From Symsagittifera roscoffensis (lineage: Eukaryota > Xenacoelomorpha > Acoela > Convolutidae): DNA of 64,000 nucleotides. The translations under genes were made by a program, and so were the position numbers. Of this stretch, positions 9,569 through 19,700 are shown one piece after another. The notes under the pieces were generated by a model that saw only the letters and a program-made list of their open reading frames with translations, was not told where the DNA came from and ran no database searches. Positions within the stretch are counted from its first letter, which is position 1; the number at the start of each line of letters is the position of its first letter. The stretch covers positions 32,106,141 through 32,170,140 of the forward strand of contig NC_087071.1 in assembly GCF_963678635.1 (NCBI RefSeq). The letters run 5' to 3'.

Positions 9569-12140
9569 CCTCGCTAATCTCACACACTTGTCGATCCACA
9601 ATCGTTCTTGTACTCTTTACGTCCACAGCTACAAAATGTACAGGATATCTGCTCTTGCACATTGGAGCCAACGTTGAGCCCACCAAATATCGTGCTCCTG
9701 ATGGTCTACAATAAGTTTCGCTGTGTCTGATGTTCATCTCTGTTTCGATTGCTTCCCTCCATTTTCCTATGTATTTCTGCTCAGTCTGCAGAACTCCTGG
9801 GAATACTTCAACGCTGATGGCTGTGACCATCTCATGTTTCTGTTCTAGATTCAATAGTGACTCTAAAGAACCAAACATGCTGTAGAATCCTAGTGCTGTC
9901 ACTAGATTTACATCGGTTCCTCCATGGCAATCTGCTATCAATTCCGTTTCCGTTCTTGCTTTCATCACTACATTTCCAAACAATACTGTCAATTGCTTGT
10001 GTTGTTTCTCCAGGGTTTTCACACAGTCTAGACTTCCACAAACGTGACCCTCTAGTCCACAGACTTCCGCCAGACAGCTACCAGGTTTGACCCAGTCTTC
10101 TGGTCCCCAGCCAGGCAACTCTACTTTATCTTTTCCGTTGCTCTTAGAGGCTGTTATCATCACATTATATATGATGTTGAGGTCACGCAGGTTACAGTCT
10201 GCATTCAGTTCCCTCTGTACGTCTTGTGTCGCCCGTAATATTGAGTCAGCGTTGGGACTAGGACACCATGATGGCCTCATCAATTCCCACACTGCCATCA
10301 AGCTCGTTCTCAGTAATTCGTCTGAGAATCCCAACCCAAACTCCACTCTCTTGTCGGATTTTGGTACTGAAGGTGCAGTCACCTCTTCTTCCAAGACCAG
10401 TCCCAATTTGGCCTGTGAATTGTTGACGCTTTTAATCGTTACAATTCTGGACGTCCAGAATCTTAGTAACACCGCCTGCTCATAATCAAAGAAGCAATCA
10501 CGTATGTCTTCACTCAGGAAAGGATTGTACGCTATCCCTATGATCCCGGATACGTAGCTATATGACTTCTTCTTGATCGGTCCACAGTATTCACTGGATT
10601 TCGGCAATGCTCCCATAGATTCTTTAGTGAGTCTCAGCTCCTTGTTTGAGAATCTTCTGATCTCATCTATCTTTTTCATCGGTTCGAATTCTTCAGGTTC
10701 TTTCATGTTCACCCTCATCGGTTTACTTTGCTGCATGTCCAGCAGTGCTAGCAAGAACAAGGCTTTCGTTCGCTCATCGCCTTCCCTCAACATTTTAACA
10801 CAAGTGCTTAATGCAGGTACTGAAATCTGCTCTATCAGGAATCGAATGAAACAGAGAGCGTCTCTCCGCTTTGCACACGCTACTGCTGCTCCCTCCTGGA
10901 CTATCAGATCCCTCAGATTCGTCATAAGGAAAACTGTTTCCTCCTTTGATCTCTTCCTTTCTTCTGAATCATATTCTTCGCGAGTCAGCCCCATCATGCA
11001 CCAGGCGAACCTGAGTTGTAACTCTGTCCTTACGTAAGGCACTGCCACGAGAGCATGTATTCTTGGCGTAGTCCTCATTTCTTCTTCGAAATACCTCAAT
11101 ACTACTGCTTTCCATGGATGGCTCACTAGTTGCTCGATCGTCTCCGCCTGTATGTCAGACGACGCCAAAGTTCCATACGCCTTCTGCTTGAGGGTGGTGC
11201 CTTGCAACATTGTTTCCAGATAGCCCTCCATGGCTTTTTCTTCTTCCAGGGCCATTACATACCCTCTAGCCGAGTTTCGGTATTCCAACATCTCCATGTA
11301 TCTACCGGTGGGTTCATCTATCGACACTGTCTCAGACACTGTTAGTCTGTTGTATTCCACTGGTGTTAGTTGTCCTGCAACACTTCCCTTTCCATGATTC
11401 ATGGGAGATGGTTTGAAGTCCCTCATTTTACTCTCTCCACATTGACTGAGTATTTCCATTTCTAAAGTCGCTCCAGTCAGAGTGCGGTCACTCCTTTTGA
11501 ATTTATAACCGGTTGACTTTATCCCTGCCATGAGAATGGGTGGCACCATCGCTATATCAGTTAATATTCTATCTGTGCCAGACAATTGATAATCACCTTG
11601 CCCCAAATCCATGACTTCTTCGACTCGCTTCCTTTTCGCTGAGTTACCAGCTTTCATCGATATTTCTGAATCCACTTTTGTCTTTCCAATTCTCCTCGGC
11701 ATCACTCTGCTGCCTAACTTCATTTTCATCGCATTGATTTTATCAATCACCATTTTCGATCGCATCGTCCCTCTCCTGGTTCTTGACAGATACACCACCT
11801 CTCCTTCATCGTCCTGCGGTGTCATCTTGATGGGAGAATTCGCTTCACTCTCATCAGTGGCTGAGTCGATCAACAACTCACTCAGTCTCCCTTCACACTC
11901 ATCAAGCTTGTCAAGTACTTCTCTCATCAAGGGTTGATTGAGACCTGTTTTGAGGATGGACTGGGTCCCATAGCTCTGAATCACGGTCCAGACTTCTTCC
12001 ATAAACGCCACTCTGTCCAGCTTACATCCCGTCCTACTCTCGTGGTCTCGGTGATGTACTTCCCATTCTTCTTCGGGCAGCGTTCCCAAGAAAGGTACTC
12101 TGGCTGAGGCCTCTATTCTTCTCCTCCTAGGTGATTCCAT
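9561..12140 (-). CDS. Accessory ORF 3 of Element 1, 859 aa, function unknown
   Basis: I do not recognise this protein. It starts at an ATG 16 bases after the stop of the preceding ORF. The N-terminus is basic (MESPRRRRIEAS). Residues around 140-175 carry several basic clusters, including AKRKRVEE, which resembles a nuclear localisation signal. The middle (about 290-560) is mostly helical and Met/Glu/Leu-rich. The C-terminal third is globular-looking with several Cys residues. No signal peptide, zinc-finger array or enzyme motif is obvious to me. The frame is completely open over 2.58 kb. Together with its neighbours it fills the place of env, yet its composition looks cytosolic or nuclear. 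Confidence 0.75.
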   Translation of the reverse strand: MESPRRRRIEASARVPFLGTLPEEEWEVHHRDHESRTGCKLDRVAFMEEVWTVIQSYGTQSILKTGLNQPLMREVLDKLDECEGRLSELLIDSATDESEANSPIKMTPQDDEGEVVYLSRTRRGTMRSKMVIDKINAMKMKLGSRVMPRRIGKTKVDSEISMKAGNSAKRKRVEEVMDLGQGDYQLSGTDRILTDIAMVPPILMAGIKSTGYKFKRSDRTLTGATLEMEILSQCGESKMRDFKPSPMNHGKGSVAGQLTPVEYNRLTVSETVSIDEPTGRYMEMLEYRNSARGYVMALEEEKAMEGYLETMLQGTTLKQKAYGTLASSDIQAETIEQLVSHPWKAVVLRYFEEEMRTTPRIHALVAVPYVRTELQLRFAWCMMGLTREEYDSEERKRSKEETVFLMTNLRDLIVQEGAAVACAKRRDALCFIRFLIEQISVPALSTCVKMLREGDERTKALFLLALLDMQQSKPMRVNMKEPEEFEPMKKIDEIRRFSNKELRLTKESMGALPKSSEYCGPIKKKSYSYVSGIIGIAYNPFLSEDIRDCFFDYEQAVLLRFWTSRIVTIKSVNNSQAKLGLVLEEEVTAPSVPKSDKRVEFGLGFSDELLRTSLMAVWELMRPSWCPSPNADSILRATQDVQRELNADCNLRDLNIIYNVMITASKSNGKDKVELPGWGPEDWVKPGSCLAEVCGLEGHVCGSLDCVKTLEKQHKQLTVLFGNVVMKARTETELIADCHGGTDVNLVTALGFYSMFGSLESLLNLEQKHEMVTAISVEVFPGVLQTEQKYIGKWREAIETEMNIRHSETYCRPSGARYLVGSTLAPMCKSRYPVHFVAVDVKSTRTIVDRQVCEISEDV

Positions 12141-12156
12141 GAGGATTCTCTGGTCG

Positions 12157-14406
12157 TTAAATCTCCGGCAAATTCCGTTTCATTTCCTCAAAGGCTGACG
12201 GAGGTTCCAGTGTCGAGATGCCTTCATCCGCTGGCTCAGTCGTTTCCAACGTGTCTGCATTATTCTCAAGATCACTGAAGATATTGAAATCCAGGCTGGA
12301 TGTTCCTCCTGTCGATGCCCTGTCGTCTTCCCCACCAGCTTGACCTTGTTGCATGGGTTCTTCCGTCTGACGGCTTCCACCCTGTCCGTCATCTCCTTCT
12401 GACTTATCCTTGTTCGAGCTCGATGGTCCTTGTCCGTCATTGTCAGCTTCTTCCTGGAATCTCGGTATGAGCAATGTACCGGCTGATTTATCTTCCTCTT
12501 CTCCATGGACCACTTTGATTTCTTCGCAACCGAAGGGTGCTAGGAAGGTTCTCGTCTGCAATATTCCTCCCACTCTCATCTCCTTTTTCACACTGGTCAG
12601 GATTAATGAGGCTTCAGGCAATTCTGTCCTGCCTCTCATTCTCATCGGAGTTAAGCCTAGTTCCTTCCATTTCTCATCAAATCTTCCAGGCTTGGGAGTA
12701 GCGGCGTTGCTTATTCGCCTTCTCGTCGCTTGGTCCGTGTATGCAAATCGTGTGTACTGTAACACGGCGGCATTTCTCCCTACGAAGTATGGATCCATCG
12801 TTCCCGCGAAATTCCCTACTCTCCTTTCATTGGTCTCGAATGCTCTCAACCTAGGAGTTTGTACTACGGAGACTGCTCCGAGCAACATCCTTCTTATTAT
12901 AGGGAATTCAGGGATTGCCTCCGGTAGCTTCTTGTAATCGCCCCAGTCCTTCGTTTCTTCTCTCACCTTGTGGTATGCTGCAGTGAGACGAGGCACTCTG
13001 GTTATTTCACCATTCGTTTTGTCATAGGGTCTCAGATTCCAAAGCTTTGGAAACACCTCGATGTGTCCTCTTTCTACTTCTCCCATGCGGTCACAGAAGT
13101 GATCGTCAAAATTGATGACTGTCATCTCCGGCTCCGATATTTTCGCAAACAACAGATCTTCACTCATGAGCTCCCGCAGTGTGTGCTGCTCACACCAGTT
13201 CAGTGTACTACCATCCACTGCCGATATGAGGTTCAGGTGCAGCACCAACCTCCTATATGCTTCCACTTTAACGTCAGGGAACGCAAAGGTGACTGCTGGT
13301 CCATAGATCACTGTCACGAACTCCGTGACTCCTCTGATCAGCGCCAAGGGATCGGTCCTCATAGCCAAGCTCAGATCTGTTAATAGCGGCATGCCTCCAA
13401 CATGTCGTCTAACATCTTCCTCTCTATCAATTGTCTCGTCTTCTCCGGTTCCAAAGCGATTTTGCTGCAAGAGATACTGGATAAGAGTGTGTCTCAGGTC
13501 TCTTATTTTGTTCCACGAGTCCGTGGATTTCTTCATATCCAGATTCCTCACTCTCTCTTTCATCTGCTTTGGACAACGTGCCAGTTTCATCAGTCCTCCC
13601 AAGTTTCCGTGGGTTATTGCGATCAATGTAAGAAGTCCATCTAGTCGCAGGTTCTGTATTCCATCCGTAAGCAGTATCGCCGGTCCTTTTACGAAACTCT
13701 CCGCTCCGAACGTCACGAACAAGGCTATTAATTCCACTATCGATACTTTCACTACTGCTTGGAGGAATTCCTTTATCAAATAGTGCGAGACTTTCGGGTA
13801 AACTTTTGCCAAGAAGGACGCGGTCCATCCGGCTCCCAACCCTTCTAGCATGCTGTCTGTCCTTTCAAATCCCTCCTGTCCCTTCACTTCCTGGGTCCAG
13901 AAGGTTTCCAGAGTAATCTGACACATTCTGTTCACGAACTCAGCTGACTTTTCTCCGGCATTTTCCGCCAGGTTCACCTCCTTCAACAAGTAGGCGTGTA
14001 TCTTAGTGATCATTACTGGGCCTTGCTGAAAAGCATCTGCACCCAATGCCGCTACTCTAGGATTCAGGTGTAGCCACTGGTTTGCTTCCGGCTTGGTTCT
14101 CAGCACCATCGCTTCCAGATGAGCTCTCGTCTCCAGTGAATTCTTTCTTCTCGTGTCTTCACTCGCCACTTCCATTGCTCGGAACCACGAGTCGTTGGAC
14201 ATTGCCGTGATCACTCGATGGTCGTCATCTATTCCTGGTTTCAGTTTGAGTTGCCGACTGAAGTTGGACAGTTCCAACCCCAGCACTTCGTCCAACACTA
14301 ACATGTGTAGCGCGTGGTCCTTGAACCCTCTCATCGCGTTTGAGATATCTGACCATACTGCAGGCAGTTCAGCCTTAAGTGGCCTCAGGTTCTCCATTTC
14401 TATCAT
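12157..14406 (-). CDS. Accessory ORF 2 of Element 1, 749 aa, function unknown
   Basis: I do not recognise this protein. The open frame reaches 14508, but the first ATG is at 14406 (MIEMENLRPLK). It overlaps the end of the hydrolase ORF by 32 bases in another frame. The protein looks mainly alpha-helical through about residue 560. It has a hydrophobic, Val/Ile/Leu-rich stretch around residues 215-255 (VVKVSIVELIALFVTF). The last 120 residues are acidic, Gly/Ser/Gln-rich and probably disordered (for example GDDGQGGSRQTEEPMQQGQ). The size, helical body and acidic tail would fit a structural or nucleic-acid-associated protein, but that is only an impression. The frame is intact. Confidence 0.75.
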   Translation of the reverse strand: MIEMENLRPLKAELPAVWSDISNAMRGFKDHALHMLVLDEVLGLELSNFSRQLKLKPGIDDDHRVITAMSNDSWFRAMEVASEDTRRKNSLETRAHLEAMVLRTKPEANQWLHLNPRVAALGADAFQQGPVMITKIHAYLLKEVNLAENAGEKSAEFVNRMCQITLETFWTQEVKGQEGFERTDSMLEGLGAGWTASFLAKVYPKVSHYLIKEFLQAVVKVSIVELIALFVTFGAESFVKGPAILLTDGIQNLRLDGLLTLIAITHGNLGGLMKLARCPKQMKERVRNLDMKKSTDSWNKIRDLRHTLIQYLLQQNRFGTGEDETIDREEDVRRHVGGMPLLTDLSLAMRTDPLALIRGVTEFVTVIYGPAVTFAFPDVKVEAYRRLVLHLNLISAVDGSTLNWCEQHTLRELMSEDLLFAKISEPEMTVINFDDHFCDRMGEVERGHIEVFPKLWNLRPYDKTNGEITRVPRLTAAYHKVREETKDWGDYKKLPEAIPEFPIIRRMLLGAVSVVQTPRLRAFETNERRVGNFAGTMDPYFVGRNAAVLQYTRFAYTDQATRRRISNAATPKPGRFDEKWKELGLTPMRMRGRTELPEASLILTSVKKEMRVGGILQTRTFLAPFGCEEIKVVHGEEEDKSAGTLLIPRFQEEADNDGQGPSSSNKDKSEGDDGQGGSRQTEEPMQQGQAGGEDDRASTGGTSSLDFNIFSDLENNADTLETTEPADEGISTLEPPSAFEEMKRNLPEI

Positions 14407-16312
14407 GCTGTACGTCTGTTCTTCGACCTGGTTCACTGGAGCTTTGTTGCCGGTAATTTGTGACGGCTGGGACCGTACCCAGGCGTGTTTCCAGGTTAGG
14501 AGGCACAAAGGTGGTAATTACCGCATCACTCACCGTTCCCCCTTCCTTCAGCACTCCTGTGTCAAAGAGTTCTGCTTCCAGCTCCTCCAATCGTTCTTGG
14601 AAGACTCGATTCAACCAAGCTTGTCCTTCGATACTGTCGAAGTGGATGCCATCCGTGGTCAGTCTGGCCTGATCCATGGCTCTCAACTCATGCTCAATGT
14701 CCATGAGGATCATCCTTCCGGCATTTCGATTTGCTAGGTTCCTCAAGATGTTGTTCCATCTCATGACTCCCTCGTTGTGCCTCCTTCCTGATGCTGTCAG
14801 GCTTCTCGTATTCATTGGCACAGTGCAAACGGTCAGTACCGCGCAACTGAACTTTTGCCAGAGGGTAGTGAACAAACACGCCATCATTGACTCCCACAGT
14901 GCTTCCTGCTCGTCTAATCCTCTGGAGATATCATTCGTCCCAACTAAGATCATCACATTGGGAATCTTCCCTGGATTCATCAGTTCCACCATCCGATATA
15001 ATTGGGCTATCGTCGCACCTCCAAAGGCCATCACCGTGGTGACCCACGAGGTCCTCAAATTCGACAGCACTCTGACTAAGCTGTCTCCCAATATCAGGTG
15101 AGATGTCCCGAGTGGTGGTTGCTGCAGGTTCACAGCCGGGCTCCAGGTAGCTCGATTGAAGCAGGCCCTCGGATCTGTCTCCGGAACTCCCGTGAAATTA
15201 TACTTCAATTGATTATTCTTCTGCACGTCTATTACACGAGACACTTTCTTCGCTGGCATCTTCCTTACTTTCCTCTCTGGGATTCTCGAGTTCCCCATGA
15301 GTGGTGTCACGTTACTCATCCCTTGTCTGATTACTGTCTGGGAGAGTTGTACTCTGCCCGTATCGTCAATCGTTCCATAGGGTGCAGTCACCCCGGAACC
15401 TGGTGCATTCTTGTTAGCGACCAATCGTCCAGCTGTCTCTATCAGTTTTCTCACTGTCTGTTCTACGACGGGATCACCCAAGGTGTCACTAGGATCCGGG
15501 ATTGTTACTCGGTTCGTCTCTGCTGGAAGCCGTGTCTCCGTTGTTTGACTCATTTCTCGAGGCGTCAAGAGCTCCATCGGGGACTTCCCACGAGGAATAT
15601 CCCTTGCAGGTATCACTTTCTCCACGGCCGTTGTCAACGCCACCTGCTCCGATTGCTCTTTGTATTCCTGCCTTAAGCGCTCAATCTCTTGACCCTGCTT
15701 TTTGTTGCAGTCTTCAAACAACTTTCTCCACATGTCCCGATCTTCCTCCATCTGGAGCATGCTTCTGGTCATCTCGTCCAGCTCCTTCTTCGTACTTCTC
15801 AACTGATCGTTCATCTCGTCCAGATCTTGTATGGTTTGGGTCGTCTGAACCTTCTGTGTTACTTTCGCCCTTTTTGGTGGCACAGCTGCTCTCAGTGGTG
15901 AACCAGACGAGGTCGCCTCGCTGTTCATCTCCCGATGCATTCTCGTCAGCCCAGGTTTAGGCTTAGAGGGCATTGGCATCTCACCTGGTTGGTAAGCCCT
16001 AGAACTTCCCAATCCAGGTTCATTCGCCAAGTCACTCCCTGAGAGAGCCCCGTTTCTCCACCTCATCACTCTCATGTTCGGGCGGTCTAGTACTCCTCTT
16101 TCTCCGTATGCTGCCATCAACAGGACTTCCGTGGGGCGGTCCCCACGGTTGTCGTGCCCCAAGATGTTGATCAGGGCGGTCAGCAACATGACCACCTCTG
16201 GGTCCTCCAGAGCGAAGTCTCGTTCGATCAGCCGACGATAGATCGCATCTACCATCGGTCCTACATATGCCTCCGCCAGGTCCATCAATTCATCCAGGTT
16301 GAAGTTGTCCAT
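14375..16312 (-). CDS. Accessory ORF 1 of Element 1: coiled coil plus SGNH/GDSL-type hydrolase, 645 aa
   Basis: The N-terminal 75 residues are helical and a disordered linker follows. Residues about 160-225 form a coiled coil (DEMNDQLRSTKKELDEM and on). Residues about 400-580 carry the blocks of the SGNH hydrolase superfamily in order: LILGDSL with Ser411, the glycine block AFGGAT (431-432), GTND with Asn460, and TDGIH with Asp554 and His557. The full Ser-Gly-Asn-His set plus Asp suggests an active esterase or acylhydrolase; the substrate is unknown. SGNH esterase domains with a coiled coil are known from ORF1 proteins of CR1-type LINEs and in some viral surface proteins. I do not know of one as a separate ORF downstream of a gypsy integrase. 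The ATG at 16312 is preceded by a 390-base gap. Confidence 0.85.
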   Translation of the reverse strand: MDNFNLDELMDLAEAYVGPMVDAIYRRLIERDFALEDPEVVMLLTALINILGHDNRGDRPTEVLLMAAYGERGVLDRPNMRVMRWRNGALSGSDLANEPGLGSSRAYQPGEMPMPSKPKPGLTRMHREMNSEATSSGSPLRAAVPPKRAKVTQKVQTTQTIQDLDEMNDQLRSTKKELDEMTRSMLQMEEDRDMWRKLFEDCNKKQGQEIERLRQEYKEQSEQVALTTAVEKVIPARDIPRGKSPMELLTPREMSQTTETRLPAETNRVTIPDPSDTLGDPVVEQTVRKLIETAGRLVANKNAPGSGVTAPYGTIDDTGRVQLSQTVIRQGMSNVTPLMGNSRIPERKVRKMPAKKVSRVIDVQKNNQLKYNFTGVPETDPRACFNRATWSPAVNLQQPPLGTSHLILGDSLVRVLSNLRTSWVTTVMAFGGATIAQLYRMVELMNPGKIPNVMILVGTNDISRGLDEQEALWESMMACLFTTLWQKFSCAVLTVCTVPMNTRSLTASGRRHNEGVMRWNNILRNLANRNAGRMILMDIEHELRAMDQARLTTDGIHFDSIEGQAWLNRVFQERLEELEAELFDTGVLKEGGTVSDAVITTFVPPNLETRLGTVPAVTNYRQQSSSEPGRRTDVQHDRNGEPEAT

Positions 16313-16702
16313 TCTATTCTTTTCAAGTTTGAGTCGATTCTTTGACTCAAGTGAGTAATTTAAATGATCAATCAGGATCTAGAAAAGGAATCACGAATGT
16401 CACACTTGTCAGTTTCACCTTAACATATATCGTTAAAATTTGCTTAAAACAGTTTAGATAAAAAGATATTTATCCTAAAATTTATTAAAATCAATTGGTT
16501 TCTAAAATTTTGGAATTCGACCTAAGATTGGACAGTCCAAACTTTGGATCTATTTCCAAGATCGTCATTTAGTTGTTCATGGTCACTAACGCCTACTTAC
16601 CCATGATCCTAATAACCTAACACATAACTTAACATAACATAACACACATATCACATATTACCTGCAACTTGGTCTTTGGCCTAACACCCTCTCGCTCATC
16701 AC
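16313..16702 (-). other. Gap between integrase ORF and accessory module
   Basis: This is the only sizeable non-coding gap inside the coding part of Element 1. It is AT-rich. Its minus strand contains repeats of TTATGTTATGTTAAGTTATG near 16620-16650. A second promoter, a splice acceptor or an internal ribosome entry site for the downstream ORFs would be expected here. No clear acceptor is visible: AATAG directly abuts the ATG at 16312 without a pyrimidine tract. Confidence 0.4.
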
Positions 16703-19700
16703 TCAGCCTATACTTAAGTAATATTTCTTGTGTAGATATACTTGTATGTTTGTATCAGAGAATATCACGTGTACAAGCGCGTACAATTCCCGAGGATGCA
16801 GTCTTCCTCTGTTTGGATCGTACACTGGAAGCGAGAGCTCCTTCACGTCCATTTCCACAAGGAAGTCCCACAGCCTCGTCAAAGACAAGACTAGGTTTTC
16901 TGGGTCCACGTGCTGCTTCTCTGTCGCCCTCGTTACCAAGAAGCATAAGTACTTTCCCGGTATCTGCGACACCGCCGGAGGTAAGGCTGCTATGCCCCCT
17001 ATCCCTGGTCTTTGCTTCCAAAGGAATTCCACGTTTTTGTATTCTCTCTTATAATCTGCCGCTAGCGCCGTCCTAAAACTCATGTCTGCGGTGATTGCTA
17101 TCGCACATGTTCTGTTTGTGAGTATGAAGTCACTATCTGTTAGCACTATGTTACTTGAATATTCATTTGGTAAGTTAAAATATGACTCAACTACCCTGCC
17201 TATGTCAGGTTTTTTAGGTTCTTCGCCTGTTTCTGCTTCTAACTCTCCTGTTTCTCTTGCTATTCTCAATTTTTTTATTATCAGGTTTTCAGTGTGGGTA
17301 AGTCCTACCCCCACTCCCCGGACAAAAATATCCATCGGCGTCCCCGTCGATCGCATACCGGATATCAAGTCAAGGTTAGAAGCTGGAATGAGAAGTTGTC
17401 CTTCCTGGGCAGCCCAGGAAGGATCATCTCGTTCGGTCTTAATGTATTTCGCGCTTTCACGATCTACGTCTTGAATCGTAACGCTGGTCTTTTTAGGGTC
17501 TGACGTCATATCGTTCAGCCATTCTAAGACACGCAGGTTCGTCAGGTCTTGTTCATTTGACTGCTGTTGCTCATCGTCGAATTCTACCTCGGGTTTCGAC
17601 CAGTCGTCAACCCACTCATCGTTGTGATCATCGACTATGTCAATGTCTTGTGACACAGTTATTTCTTCTAAACCCACTACTTCCTCAACTATTTTCTTTA
17701 GATCTATCCTATCCACTACAAAGTCGTCACCGTAAGGATTGTATTTCTTTCTTGGTCTCGTCCCGTCCTTCTGACGAGTCTGCATCGTGAACGGAAGGTC
17801 CGGTTCGAAGTTCTTGGGAACCTCTGTCTGTTCGGGATCCTGCCAATCTTCCTCTGCGTAGGGTAAGGTTTCATCGTCCGCTTCGATCTGTTCGTTTGGA
17901 TCCAGGTCCAATGGTGTATCCGTACCTTCCTCTACGACTTCGTTTCCATCGTTCTTCTCCCTGGTGCCTTTTTCATTGACCTCACAAGCAGGATCCATCA
18001 TTAGATAATCCCCTTCCTCCATGTCTGCAGGTATACACCAGTCTTCTGTCGATGGATTGTGTGGCTTGATGTTCTCGTAGTGGGCGGCTCGGCCAGTACT
18101 CAGTCTATAAAAGCGTCCCTCCTGGTGCACCTCCGTAATCATGAAGGGTCCCCTCCATTTCTTTAGAAGTTTCTTTGTCCCTTTCGGTGGTATAACGTTC
18201 TGAAATACCCATACATAGTCTCCCACCGAGTAAGCTTTTGCGCCAGCTGCTTTCTTGTCGAATCTTTTCCTTTGCCTTGCCTGTGCTTGCTGAGTATTTC
18301 GTCTGCACAGATCGTTCAACTCCTGTTGACGTCTGATCACATCCCTTACGTAAACCTGTGGAGATGTTTTCTTTCCCTCATACACTGGGTAGAAGAATGT
18401 CAAGGGTAAAGACTTCTCGTGTCCCGTCAGCATCATGTGTGGACTGACTCCAGTGGTGGAGTGTTGCGTGCTATTATAAGCTCCCATCACCTGTGGAAGG
18501 TATCTGTCCCAATCGGTCATGTACCTGGAACAATATACCCTCAGCATCGACACTAACGTCCTATTCTGTCTTTCCACTAGGCCATTCGTTTGAGGGTGGT
18601 ATGTCGTGGAGTGAGCCTGAGCGACTTGTGACCGTCTCATAAGCTCTTTCGTAAGCTCGCCTACGAAAGCCGTTCCATTGTCCGATTGAAACCTCATTGG
18701 ACAACCATGTCTTGCTATCCACGTATTGATCAGGTGGTCGCATGTCTCTTCCGCCGAGGCAGTTATGCAGGGCACGGCCTCTGCATACTTCGTGAAGTGA
18801 TCTATCATGACCAAGACTTGGTTGTAACCGCTGTCTGTCATGCATATCTTCTGGTGATCTATCTGCACCACCTCGTTGAATTCAGACGACTCAATCGATT
18901 GTAAAGGAAACCGCAACTTCCTAGGATCCTTGACCTGTTGGCATGACAGACATGCTGTCACCCATTTCTCGCATGGCTTTTTCATCCCAGGCCACTCAAA
19001 GCGCTTCAGGATCCTCTGATATACTTTGTCGATCCCCTGATGGCCCATTTGATCATGTGACCTGAATAATAATTCTGTCTGATAGAGTTGCGGTAACACT
19101 ATCGCGTTATACTTGTATAGGACTCTGTCTTCCTCCCTTCTTTTGCAAGCCACAATCCCGTCCTTGTTCAAATTTAACCTCCCTTCCTTTTGCATGAAGT
19201 ATTGTCTCAGGATCCTATAGCTGTCTTCTTCCAGGTCACCTTTGTCAGGTGCACCGTTTTCTATCCACCTTTTTAGGTTGCTTGTCATGCGATCATTTCT
19301 CTGCGCCCTTAGAAGGTCCGAGAGTCTGTATCTCGCCTTCAAGTACGTCTTCATGACTCTTATCTGACTATTCAGCTCGTTGGGCTTATGTGTGTCTTCT
19401 TCCATCTTAACGCACCAAATCTTCGCCAACGGTTGTGTTTCTTGCTGAAACGGTTGATGATCAGTCCTGACTGCCTCTTTCTGTGGCAATAAGCTTATCG
19501 AGCGTTTCGATACCGCTATTGTCTCCAAGTCATCCGCTGCGTTGTCAAAGACACTTTCGCTTGGTATTAGGTAGCGATCACTGTCAGGATCCTGGTACAC
19601 TTCTCTGTCCAGGTCCCTTGCCCGAGTTTCCACTAGTAGCGTGTGTATCGCTAGTTCTGACAGTTCTGATCCCGAGGTCCAATTCCTGTCGGAATAGGTA

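Noticed and set aside
8537-14406. An env-like glycoprotein among the accessory ORFs.
   Set aside because: No signal peptide, no convincing transmembrane anchor, no furin-like site followed by a fusion peptide, and no Cys-rich ectodomain.
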